Shown here: positions 8,886-19,888 of the stretch, piece by piece
Layout: every line of letters starts with the position of its first letter
How positions within the stretch are numbered: position 1 is the first letter of the stretch
DNA from: Ramazzottius varieornatus
Taxonomy: Eukaryota; Tardigrada; Eutardigrada; Parachela; Ramazzottiidae
Assembly (NCBI GenBank): GCA_001949185.1
Contig: BDGG01000014.1
Coordinates: 1,219,666 to 1,283,665 of the forward strand
Length of the DNA stretch: 64,000 nt
Direction: 5' to 3'
The notes under the pieces: model-generated
The model's database searches: none
The model's input: the letters and a program-made list of their open reading frames with translations, nothing else
Told to the model about the DNA's origin: nothing
Position numbers and translations under genes: made by a program

Positions 8886-11294
8886 TACACGTGGCTGGCC
8901 TAATGATTGGCATGGACAAAAGCATTGGCAAGTGATTTCCGAAACAGCGGCTCCGCCGGCTGTATTCGCTTACAGTTGAAACAAACTGGCTTTCACCATA
9001 CGTTGCCCCTTTACATCCCGCTCGGATAACCGAATCTTTCACAGAGAACTTCCCAATCATTTTAAAACCCAATCTTTCCGTACACTTGGCTTTCCATATA
9101 TTTGAGGTAGGAAAAAACTATCATTCAGTGAGCTCAAGGCTACGTCACAAACACAGTTTTTGGCCTTCTTCGACCTGCCTTTCTTTGAAGCGACGGGTAA
9201 ATCTGCTTTAGCAGACTGAGATCGCGTTCTTTTCTTGACGGCCACTGGCAAGTCGATTTGGGCAGTCTTAGGTCTCCCGCGTTTCTTAGGCACTTCATCG
9301 GCTGTTTCCGAAGGTTTGGCTTTCTTTGACACCTTTAAAGCCAGCCGTGCGCGACTTCGTTCCTCGACTGCCTCCACGTACTCGCTATCAAGAACGTTTC
9401 GGCCTTTGTCGAGAGCGAGTCTTTGATCCTTCGGTTTTCTTTGTTTCTTCGGTTTGGAGAATGAGAAAGCCTTACTTACTGCGGCTACTACCGTCTCCGT
9501 AGCTGTCTTATGGCCGGCGTAGATGCTCACGATGGACTCGATGCTTGCATTAATCTTGTCATCGTCCCTGCCAACCCTCGAGCGAAGAATATCGGCCACG
9601 TCTTTCATTGGCGAGCTCTCTTTAGTCAGCATCGGTGATACAGGTGCATCTTGGGCCACTAACCTCTTATCCACAGTTCCACGAATCGTTTCAGGTGAGA
9701 AGGGGAATATTCCGGTATTCCTGAAGCCGCTCTTCAGGGACACTTCAAAACCGAATGAAAATGTTGAAGATTATGGTGTGCAAAGCAAAGCCAGGTGCCC
9801 AGCAAAAGTGTTGCGAGTCATCTAGAAGCAAAAGGGGTTTTTAAAAAGCATGCTCCGGACAGAACGTCAGCGAATGTAACTTGCCACGAAAGTGGGATCA
9901 AGACGTCTGGAAGCCTTGTAGTTCTTCCACTTCTCTTTCATACATCCAAACGCACAGTTGTCCAACGGCTGTAACTTATCCGTTTGTCCCGCAGGTAAAC
10001 AAATAAGCTTGATATCCTTCCCGGAGTCCCTGCATAACTTGAACAGCTGAGCATTGTTGACGTGGCTGTAATGTCCATCGAAGAGAACGATGCACTACGA
10101 AAAGATAAAGGCTTAGTCCATTGCCCGTGAAGTACCTCGGATCAGAAAGAGACATTTCACGCACTATCAAGTAACAGATTTTGTTCATACAAAGAGCACA
10201 ATACCTTCTGTGGCGCGTTCGGCAAAATAACTTTGCGGAAGTAGTCTGTCATGACTTCGGGATTCATGACTCCGGTGGCGTTTACTGCGATGTACAGTTT
10301 GCCTTCGGTGTTATCAAACATGCTTTGCAGATGCATAACTCCATCGAAAAGGACCAAGGGCCTGTACATCTTCCCGGTAGCATCACCGCAAAACAAAGTA
10401 CTGACTGCGTCCCGCGTAGTTCCGTCGGTCTACGAAGGGACATGTTTCATTCCTCTTGCTGCGTAAACTTTCTCCTTTTCAAAACCCAGGATAAAACCCG
10501 ACTCGTCCAGGTTTATTACAGCCGACGGATCCGAGAGGTATCCTTCGCTCTCAAGGCAACTCAACAGGTTAATCCAATTTACAGCACATTCGACAGTCCA
10601 TTCCCGTGCCTTCTTGCGATCCACATTAGATCCCATGCGAAGAGAAATCTGCTTCCCATGGTCACGCAGGAAACGACGATGCCACTTCTCGCTGAAGACC
10701 GTACCTATGCCTGCCAAAAAACACAGAACTGATGTTACTGAATGTTTTTCAAAAACAAAAACATACCTTTTCCAAAGCCCATCTCATCGACGAAAGTAAG
10801 CAGATTATGCTTATTCATGGGGAATCCATTGTTCCCAGACCCAATCCACATGTCCACCAGTAGAGCCTCCTCTGTCGGATCCAGCTTTGTCTTCCGGCCA
10901 AGCTGCTGAGCTATGGGGGATTGCTCGTAGTTGATGATCGTTCCTCGCGGCACACAAAACGTAAGCGAAGCTTTCCGAACTGACATCCCGTTCGCCACTG
11001 CGCGAACTGCATCTTGCAGACGTTCCTCGGTGTACTTCCGGCGTCTCTTGATCTTGAAACCTTCCGACATGTTTCAAGGTTAGGTTACTCAAGAATTGAG
11101 ATCGGGAAACCAACTTATGAAGAAATACAGAATTTAAAATGACATTGTACAATGAAAAGCGCATTGCTAAATTTTCACTTCCTGACGTCACAAGGCTACT
11201 TTCTGTCCCGATTTGACATTCTTTGCGTTAAACTGCCGCCAGTCCGTGCTGCCAATGCTTTTGTCCATGCCAATCATTAGGCCAGCCACGTGTA
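8886..11294 (-). mobile_element. inner pogo-type DNA transposon (43-bp TIRs, TA target duplication)
   Basis: A 43-bp inverted repeat beginning CACGTGGCTGGCCTAATGAT lies at 8888-8930 and, exactly reversed and complemented, at 11250-11292, flanked by TA at 8886-8887 and 11293-11294. The TIRs are unrelated to those of the outer element, so this is a different family. Its transposase reads on the minus strand, opposite to the transposase of the host element. Confidence 0.87.
9057..11070 (-). pseudogene. pogo-type transposase with introns, broken by stops
   Basis: Reading 11070 to 9057: a psq/CENP-B-type helix-turn-helix (RRKYTEERLQDAVRAV, then VRKASLTFCVPRGT) to 10767; an intron to 10711; a catalytic-domain start with first Asp in VINLDESGF; then CGDATGKMYRPLVLFDG; an intron to about 10095; second Asp motif VLFDGHYSHVNNAQ; LPAGQTDKLQPLDNCAFG; and, in the last exon, SGFRNTGIFPFSPETI with an AT-hook (KKRGRPK) in the tail. 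TAG at 10432-10430 interrupts the frame between HVPS and TDGTTRDAV with no plausible intron. A TAA just before the FEVSLKSGFRN segment is a second break. Family role: cut-and-paste transposition at TA sites. With the stops it should be non-autonomous, unless readthrough occurs. Confidence 0.8.
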
Positions 11295-11383
11295 CAGTAA
11301 TCAAGATTAATAATCATTTTTCTTGTAATTTCGTTGTTCAGTGGCAGTTTGACTTCTTTGATATTTCTCAGTGTTACAAATCA

Positions 11384-12850
11384 TGCAGGACATCAACAAT
11401 CATAACCGCAATACGGTTGACGAAGCCCAAAGACATCTAGAGGCATTTGCTAAGTGGAATGGAAGTTTACGGAGTTATGCGAAAGTTGTTGGTGTGCCGG
11501 AATCGACGATTCGCACTTGGAACTTCTGACTTCTGACAAATGATGCTACTTCTCTTACTTCTAACAAATGATGCTTGAAAAGGGCAAACGACGTATTGTT
11601 TCCAGGAACGGAAAACTACCGCTGAGTAAGAATATCGCTAACAGGAAAGAAATGTATCCAGCGATCGAGCGAGAAGTCTTTTATCAATTCGGAAAACGGA
11701 TAAAAGGGGGGAGACCGACTACTGATCGTCACGTTCAAAAGATGGCTCTTGTTAAAGATGCCTCCCAGTTAAAGATCGAAGGATTTAAGGGTTCATTAGG
11801 TTGGGTGACGAAGTGGAAGAAACGATTCAGGATCGTATCGCGAGCAATCATTGAAGTTGGCCGCAAGACAACGCAGACTGAGGATGACGTGATATGTGAT
11901 AATAATGTCGTGTCGTTCATGACGTCAGATAGTAAATGACGTAATGTGGACAGTTGTCCATGTTCTGAAAAATTTTTTGTGACGTCACAAATATGTAAAA
12001 CTCAATCCTAGGTTGTTTGTAGAAATCAGAGGAGAGCTTTCTGTGACGGATTGAAGAGACCGTGACAGTTCTGGAAACGCCGTATTTTCAGATAATGAAT
12101 ATGGATCAGACGTCTGTGAAGCTTCAGAATACGTACGAGAAAACACTATCCCCAGTTGGGGTGAAGCAAGTAAGAGTAATCCAGCCACCGGGCGATCCTG
12201 ACTGTCTCACCGTGACGCTTACCGTCTGCGCCGACGGCACAAAATCTCCAGCGACGATAATCTTCAATGGTAATAAGAAAACTGGCAGACTGTCACCACG
12301 TATCCTGAACAAGCTAGTCGTTCCAGGAAATATCAAAGTCTACAGTAATGCCTCGGGCTGGTGGAAGGCGGATTTCGATCGCTTCTGGCTGGCGGAAACA
12401 TTCGAGAACTGCAGTCCTGGTAGTGTTTTGATCCGTGATTGAGGCCCTGCTCACAGCAAGATTGAAAGTGACTTCCTACTTAACGAGATGGGAGTCCGTC
12501 TTTTTATTCCAGCTGGCTTGACTGGCACATACCAACCACTGGACGTTGGTGTTAACTTCCCCTTCAAAAGCTGTCTGAAGCTTTCCTACCATGATTGGCG
12601 TGATAGTCATACTGAGGTGACGAAAAGCGGCTACCTTAAAAACTCCAACCGGCAAGACTATCGATTTTGTTTCACGTGCCTGGGAAAAGGTGAAAGTTAC
12701 TACGGTTGAAAATTCTTTCGTTGGCGCACAGATTGTACCAGAGCCTCTTCACATGATAGCTAATCCTGAAGAAGCTTCTGAAGTAGATAATCTGGACGAT
12801 ACTTTCGACCGCAGCTTCAGCTCGGTGGAGGATTCTTTCACGGAGGCGTA
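11384..12850 (+). pseudogene. second pogo/DDE transposase, degenerate
   Basis: This is the outer element's own transposase. The N-terminal helix-turn-helix block starts at ATG 11384 (YAKVVGVPESTIRTW) and stops at once. A second DNA-binding block is at 11568-11939 (MYPAIEREVFYQFGKRI, LGWVTKWKKRF), and the catalytic part begins around 12062 with MNMDQTSVKL (first Asp), then TVTLTVCADGTKSPATIIF and SGWWKADFDRFWL. The second Asp region reads VLIRD, a stop (TGA at 12440-12442), then GPAHSK, followed by GLTGTYQPLDVGVNFPF. Stops in at least three places make it a pseudogene. It differs in sequence from the inner transposase, so it is a separate pogo-related family. Confidence 0.72.
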
Positions 12851-12987
12851 GAGTTTACTTGATTTTCAGTGAAATTTGTACCAATCTCAGTTGATTATTG
12901 ATCAGTGAAGATTAAAGCTGTCGTAGTACCGGGTGTTTTTGACGTACTAAGTCACGTGCTGCGCGAAAATATCGAAAAAATACAGTA

Positions 12988-14319
12988 CGTTCTATTGGGA
13001 CTCTCATTTGGTGATGACTTGAATCAAAGCGAAGGGCGCACTTGGGTCCCTCGTATACTTCAATGTCAAGGCCTTTGTCAGTGATCAAATTTCCTCAATG
13101 GGTTCGCTAAATCGATCATTAGATTCGAGCTGGTGGAGTTCTTCCCTGATAGCACTGTCAACCGCCCCGCAATCTGAAGGCGCACTTACAACCATCGAGA
13201 CCCATTGCAAGCCGTATTCAGTCTGCAAACGAGTTCGCCACTAGAAGAGATATCGATTAGGTGCGCTGTACGACTGCGCGAGTGCGCATCCCTTCGTGCG
13301 TTCGCCCAAACCGCGTTTCCGTCACGCATCAAAGTTATAGGAATTAATCAATATTACAGGGATTTCTTCCAGTTTCAGACATGCGTGGCTCTTCCCTGCA
13401 CCTGCAAGAGCCTGTGAAATTTCCAACTTCTCATTTATCCTTTCTCTCTCCATTCCTCTCTTGACCGTATCGCGATCAGGCGAGGCTGGTTCCCAAGGGC
13501 ATATCAGACCTGTCATTGCCATCTGCCTCATATTGAACTTCACCTTCGGCGCATGAATTTCAAGTTCATCTGCTTTACATATGCTTTTCGTTTCGGCATT
13601 TTCTTCTCTTTCTGTTTTTCGTTCTGTCATTTTGTGCTTTTCGGACCAGCTTATTTGAAACTCCGGCACTGAGACTGGCGCCTAGAAACCTCAACGTGTA
13701 TTTCTCGCCGCGTCGGAGACGGCTTGCTTACAGCAGGTGAGCTGCATAGCAAAGTGACGAATGCTATCTAGAATCTCAAACAGGTAAAGTTCGCCTTCCG
13801 GCGTTGTTCTTGCTCGATGAATTCGAGCCTAACAGTGACGGGCCATGGGTTGTCTGGTACTTACTGAGGGGTTGAGAGCCAGGGTTAGCACAGAGCCTCG
13901 TCGATCCGCACCATGTTTTCGCGATTTTCCCCTCTTCTCCGAGCCTCCTTAAAGTCCTTTTGCACAATCGGGAATACTTCTAAAGCGAAAAACCGGTCAG
14001 AAATCTGAATGATTCGGTTCATCACCCCATGCTCTGCGTCCCTCGAGGCTCGCGATCGCATCATCATAATCATAGAGTTGGTCCACCTGCGACATCACTC
14101 CGCAGTGACGTCACCCGAAATAAAAATACTGACTCACCCCAGTGTTTACAAAAGTGGCAAGTGCGACTGCGAACGCCTGTTTGTTTTGCTGGAGGAGATA
14201 TTAGAAGCGCCGTTGGTAGACTGCTTGCATTTGTACCATGCGCCTATGTTTAAGGACGGCGAACGACAGCCCAACTCCCGCGGACATCTTGTGGACACTG
14301 CTGATCGGTGAGGCCTGGA
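12988..14319. other. no gene recognised
   Basis: Spacer between the transposon nest and the SLC6 gene. A minus-strand frame at 13322-13669 has a Lys/Glu-rich composition but no motif or splice support. The stretch just before 14320 probably holds the SLC6 promoter and 5' UTR. Confidence 0.4.
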
Positions 14320-17300
14320 ATGGCAGGTGCCGATGGAGGAAGAAAGAGTCCCGTCGACGTCCCTTCGATGACTCTGCAGGAACGGAAATGTCGCATAACC
14401 CAGCTGCGCGATCTCTTCATCTTTTGGCACTGGAACATGTGGAACACTGAGACCAACGATACAGCCAGCAGCTACACCGTCACTGCGCCATTGGCCGAGG
14501 AAGACGCGAAGATCGGTCGGACGGAAGCTGAGCACAAGTTCCGCAACCGCGAAACCTGGTCGGGCAAATTCGAGTTCTTCCTGTCATGCCTGGGATACTG
14601 CGTCGGATTTGGCAACGTAACGCGAACACACCTTCATTTCTGATGAAACAAAGCAGCAAAGTACTGTAACCGCGAAGAATGTGAGACATGCTCTGTGCTT
14701 TTTCTTGTAGATTTGGAGATTTCCTTTCCTGGTGAGTCAATCAATCGCAGCTTGATCAATCAAGCGAACATCGGGTATGGTACTAACTGTGTATTGTAGT
14801 TCTCCAGATTGGCGGGCCAGAGGGTGAGTCTTCTCGGCAGGTTTGAGTCGGCGCCTGACTGAAACTTGTACCTCGCGACCTGCCAGTTTTGGGACTTCTC
14901 ATTTGAATGTCGACTTTTAATATCCCTTGGCGCGGATTGCTGTCTGAGCGCATGCTGAATATTTCTCTTGTCTGCTTTCAGGTTTACCGCAATGGAGGAG
15001 GTGGGTTTGGAGAATATTTTAGCATAGTTACTTTTCTCGGCACAATGCCTACTAGTCAGTGTGTTCACCGTTCACGGTGACGATAGAAGCACAGACAGGT
15101 GATGCGGTAATCGATCATGATGCAAAAAGTTGTCGAATCATCGCATATTGCGTACTCGGCAATTATTGACAAAAGAATCATGAATATTGACGAGCCATAT
15201 TTTTCTCCATGAAGTTCTAACAGCGAACTCTATTGGGACTGATGCCTGTTTGTCGTTGCAGGTGCATTTCTAATCCCTTACATAATCTTCCTGTCGCTAT
15301 GTGGAATACCCTTAGTCCTTATGGAGATGGCCATGGGGCAGTTCTCCAGCTTGACCGCCATCCACCTCTTCGGCAAATTCAGCCCGCTCTTCAAAGGAGT
15401 GGGCTATTCCATGGCCATCATCTCATTCTTCGTCTGCATTTACTACAGTGAGTCCGTCCGGCAAAATCAGAAAGAACGAAATAGAAATGGAGACAGGCTT
15501 GTCAATTCATCGAACCGGACAAGGAACTGAGCCACAAAATTGCTAAATGAAAACTTACAATGCTTAGACGATAGTTTATTAGGTTTCCGAATGTCTCTCT
15601 TTATAGAGCGAGTTAAAGATGGTTTACTGTTTGCAGATACGATTATGTCCTGGGTTATCTACTATTTGTATTCGTCCTTCAGCTGGGTTCTCCCATGGAC
15701 AGTCTGCGACCCCGCTTGGTACTTTGTGTTCTTCCCGATTGCAAGTCTAATGTCGTTACCTTGCTTTCTTATTTTCGGTGTAGGGCTTCGGCAAAGTGCT
15801 TCGCTCTGAACCACACCGCCCATCCCATCAACCTCTCTCTAACCAACGTCACGCTGGTGAGAAATAACGGAGAAAGCTCTGTCGGGCTGGACAAGGAAGA
15901 CCGCATGCAGATTCCGGCGTCGGAAGAGTTTTGGAAGTGGGTTCTAGACCGTCTTTCCGTGGTCAGACAAGACGAGTCTGATATACGCCCTCTATTTAAG
16001 CGTAACTTCTTGGTGCGATCTAGTAGCCTGATATCTGTGTTTTTCTGTTTAATTTTAGCCGTCATGTGCTACGCTTATCGACTGGTATCGACGAAACTGG
16101 GTCGTTACGACCGGAATTACTCCTCTGCCTAGCTATCGCCTGGATCAGCGTCTTTCTCTGCAGTTTTAAAGGTTAGCAATGTTGAATGAGAACATTCCGA
16201 TAATCTATGAAAGATATGGGTGAACATTGAATGGAACCTCGGCATACAAAGGCGACAAGACCGCTTTATAGGGTAATCTCCCAAACCCCCCAAACCTACG
16301 GTTTCAGCCAACAACACTGACAATGTGCGCCACTGTCGGGAAATAATTTGATTGAATTTGTTTGCCGAGCTCCCGTTTGATATGTGTCCATATTAAGATA
16401 TGAACATGCAATAGTTGTAACTGCTGCTGTGTTCACCAGGTATTCGAGCTTCGGGAAAAGTGGTTTACGTGACGGCAACCTGTCCCTTTATCATGCTGAT
16501 TGTCCTCTTGATTCGTGGCTGTACACTTCCGGGTGCCATGCAGGGCATCTGGCTCTTTCTGTGCCCAGACTTCTCCCGTCTCAAAGATTTTCACGTAAGC
16601 GCAACCTTACCTCGAAACTAGCGTGAGCTTTTGCTGCCGGAAGTCCTTCCTATGTTGGACTTCTTTGCATCGATAGGTATGGATTGATGCGGCTATGCAG
16701 ATATTCTACGCCATGGCTCCCGGCTGGGGTGGACTCTTGTAAGACTTCATGGTTACGTTGATCGCCAGAATCGAGCTGGTGTACGGTATAACGTTCTTTC
16801 GCTTTTCTGTAGGAGTTTTGCTTCGTATAATGACTTCCACGTCAACGTCTACCGCTACGGAGTGGCTATTCCTATCGTCAACTTCTTCACCAGCATGCTT
16901 TGTGGCTTCTCGGTCTTCTCGGTGGTAGGCTTCCTGGCCCACCAAAGTGACACGCCGGTCGATCATGTCGTAGCACAAGGTGATACAATCCCCCAGTCAG
17001 TTCCATAGCGCATCATATTTCAACCGGAAGTCTGTGTTTGCTCCAGGTCCAGGCCTAACCTTCATCGCCTATCCCGAAGCCCTTTCGCAGCTCCCTTTTG
17101 CGCCGGCGTGGGCTGTCCTGTTCTTCTTGACACTCTTTACCATCGGCATCGACAGCCAGGTATGTCTGAACGCTGCTCGCATTCACCGGAGACAGGTAAA
17201 ACCGGAGACAGTGAGACATGTTTCACATACCTGCATACCAGAACAACGTTGTAGTGGTGCGGCCTAGTATATGTAGGTGCATGAAGGGTGTGAACAATTG

Positions 17301-19715
17301 GTTCGCAGACCTTCCGTTATCTTTTGTATCGTTTGTATGATGATGCTGAGACGCGGTTTTGTGTTGTTCGTAGTTTGGGATGTTCGAGACGTTCCTTTCG
17401 GCAATCTGTGATGAGTTTCGCTTTTTGCGGAAGTATCGAGGGACCTTCACGGCCTTGTCGTGTCTAGTACTCTTCCTGCTTGGGTGAGTACCCTCTCTTC
17501 AAGTGTCATTCTTCCCTCATTCACGCTTCAACCTCATGTCCACTTTTTCCGACAGGATGATTTGCGTGACGGAAGGAGGAATGTACTGGGTGCAGATTAT
17601 CGACTGGTACTGTGCCTTCATGACTCTCATGATCATCTGCATCGTCGAGTGCGTTCTGATCGGTTACATTTACGGTAAATAGTTGCTGGGATTGTTTACC
17701 GTGTTGAATGGGACTGTGAGGAGAAGTTTTTCCTTAGGTGCCGATCGGTTCCGGCGGGACATTGCGCTGATGATTGGTCATCCCATCTGTGCTTTCTGGT
17801 CCATCTCTTGGAAGTACCTGACACTGGCCACCATCGCTTCCATTCTCTTCTTCAACTTTTACTTTCAAACTCCAATTGTCTACGAAGGCTACGTCTTTCC
17901 GAAATGGTCTGTCGCTGTCGGCTGGACACTGGCGGTAAGTTCAGCGTCACTCGGAATTCGCCAGTTTTCTACAGTTGAAGGTGCGCTATTTTCTATGGTT
18001 CAACTATAGAAAGACGGCAGTGCCAGCTAACGATTGCTCATCAACATGCACACAGTAACCACTGCCTTCAGGGCGGCACCTAGGTATGCAGGTGCACGGA
18101 TGATAGCTGCCAGGCTTTCCAGATCTGTAAATTAGTACCAAGTTCGAAATTCTTGCGCTACGGTGGGAACTTAACGGAGCACATCTAAGTCTATAGTAGA
18201 TTACAATTATGAGCAGGCTACAGTTAGGAATGAGCTGGAAGGATGATTCAAGCAACGAACTGCGGCCAAGTCTTGATTTCGTTGTAGAGCTTGGTGCCTG
18301 GGCAGTCGGTGCTGCCCATTTGACGATGGCCTTTCAGCTGGTAGGCCTTCTTCAGATGGCCTTTAGCCACTGCGTCGGCAATCAATGCCTTTGCGGCATT
18401 CATGGCCGCCGCTGTGGGAAGAGCGCTGGTGAAACTGCCCAGGAAGCAGATGCCGTAACCGGCGCTGTTGTAGTTCTGCGTGTGAGCTCCCACCACGCCC
18501 CAACCGCGACCCTCGAAAATTGAACCATCTCCGCCAATCAAGAAGCTATGCAAATTTCAAGGCTTAAAGTAGTTGGATCAGAAAGTGTAGTAGTGATGCA
18601 TACGTACGAGTAGCCAATGTCGTCCCATTTGTTGGAGTCCATATGGTAGTTTTGGATGCCCTGCACCACCTTCTTGCCCGACGCCAAATCCGTGGAACTG
18701 GGTCCCTCGGAATGGTGAATGAAGGCGTCTGTGGTGGATCAGTGAAACAAGGCAGCTAAGTGGGTAGCCGAGTAGAAGAGTAAGTGCGCAAATGGCTCAG
18801 AGTTGGACAGAGGACTTACAGGTAACGGGTTCGGCCAGTTTGCTTGGTGCGGATTTTGGTGGACGAGCTCCCCACTGCGCCCGCGTAACAATGTTACCCA
18901 TTAAGAAATCTGAAAAGAGAAGAAAGCAAGCCAAAATATAGACAGACAGGAGGATACGAAAAGAGGTTTTGAAAGTGGACTGCGGAAATTAAGAGAGGAA
19001 AAGAGACTTTTATATCGGTCTCCACAAATATTTTCGATTAAAACATCAGCTGACTGGAGAGGTTTTGAACAAGCCAAAGTCGAGATATCTACAGACGTTG
19101 CAAAATTCAAACGACGAAAGCGGACTTGCGCTTACCATCTTCATCGCTTTGGGAAATATGGTTGGACACGATCATTCCCGGGGGCAACCGACAGTTACTT
19201 GTGCATTCAGCTAATTGGGATTAACCACGCGCGAGAAAAGCTTCAAGAGATTTCCCCTTGAAATGCGAAAGTGAGAACACCTTCTTGCGTGGTCGGCCAT
19301 TCTTTAGCAGTTGTGTACAATAACAAGGCACTCATGTTGACTTTGATAAGCTATCACCAAGGTCGCGTATATATGAGTGACGTTGCGGTATGGTGAATAC
19401 GAAGGCAGCCGCTCTTCTTTGCAGGTTTCGTCGTCCTTACCAATCCCCATCTACGCCGTCTGGAAGCTTTCTCGTTCGCCAGAAGCGACACTACTGCGGC
19501 GTATCAGTGCCAACATTCGTTGTAGGCCGGAATACGGTCCGCTGCTAAGCGTCAACCGGCAGGCTTACCTCAAAGACTTGGCGCTCTGTCCGCCCAACTT
19601 CCCCGCCCGCCGACGGCCCGAAGAAGACGACTTGTCGGCCGAAGGCGAACCGCTCTCCCCGGTCTTTCCTCTAGTCCAGTCCACCGCTATCCTCATCCCT
19701 CAACCCCAAAGATGA
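14320..19715 (+). CDS. SLC6-family Na+-dependent neurotransmitter/amino-acid transporter
   Basis: A chain of exons gives a near complete SLC6 carrier: [19 protein letters not shown] before TM1, VYRNGGG and [12 protein letters not shown] (TM2), [15 protein letters not shown], an extracellular loop with NHT, NLS and NVT glycosylation sites, [110 protein letters not shown]. The last exon (19425-19715) ends in a polar cytoplasmic tail. Exon 1 is 14320-14616; then come a 24-nt exon (14800-14823) and a 19-nt exon (14982-15000), later 15262-15447, 15637-15718, 15784-15936 and 16059 onward. Family role: uptake of small amines or amino acids across the plasma membrane with Na+ and Cl-. Odd points: the TM1 gate normally reading NVWRFPYL reads NFSRLAGQR here, and the last intron (about 17937-19424) holds another gene. 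Substrate not predictable. Confidence 0.88.
18248..19175 (-). CDS. peptidoglycan recognition protein (PGRP), amidase type, 182 aa
   Basis: Four exons, 19175-19136, 18909-18820, 18728-18608 and 18545-18248, sum to 549 nt in one frame. The PGRP/amidase_2 fold is clear: [82 protein letters not shown]. The four residues that bind zinc or act in catalytic PGRPs (His of IHHS, Tyr of DIGYSF, His of GHRQ, Cys of TDCPG) are all present, so it should cut the muramoyl-Ala amide bond of peptidoglycan rather than only bind it. It lies wholly within one SLC6 intron on the other strand. The N-terminus ([13 protein letters not shown]) is not a signal peptide. Either the protein is intracellular, or a further 5' exon with a signal was missed upstream of 19175. 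Introns argue against recent bacterial origin. Confidence 0.85.
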
Positions 19716-19864
19716 CACTGACCTCTCTTAAATTCGCCAATTTTTGCAATATGATAAATGAAGTTTTACCTTGTTGTTTCATCTTTTTTTCTTGATAGAT
19801 TGTTTAGATAAAGCAGTGTTTATTCAAAGGTTTTCCAAATTTCGAGAAATGTAAGACAAAAAAA

Positions 19865-19888
19865 GAAGTCTAGCACAAGCTAGACTTC
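19865..19888. repeat. perfect stem-loop at the LINE 3' end
   Basis: Ten-base arms GAAGTCTAGC and GCTAGACTTC are separated by ACAA. The LINE's last stop codon (TAG, minus strand) lies inside one arm. It could be the 3' RNA structure recognised by the element's reverse transcriptase (inference from R2-type elements). Confidence 0.7.

Larger units (their letters stand above)
8760..12987 (+). mobile_element. outer pogo-type DNA transposon (TA target duplication, 26-bp perfect TIRs)
   Basis: A 26-bp inverted repeat beginning CTGTATTTTTTCGATATTTT occurs at 8762-8787 and, as its exact reverse complement, at 12960-12985. Each copy is flanked by TA (8760-8761 and 12986-12987), the target duplication of the Tc1/mariner-pogo superfamily. 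The element carries its own broken transposase on the plus strand (11384-12850). The span is interrupted by a second element at 8886-11294 inserted close to the left end. Without that insert the outer element would be about 1.8 kb. Perfect TIR identity suggests fairly recent movement, despite the stops in the transposase. Confidence 0.85.
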
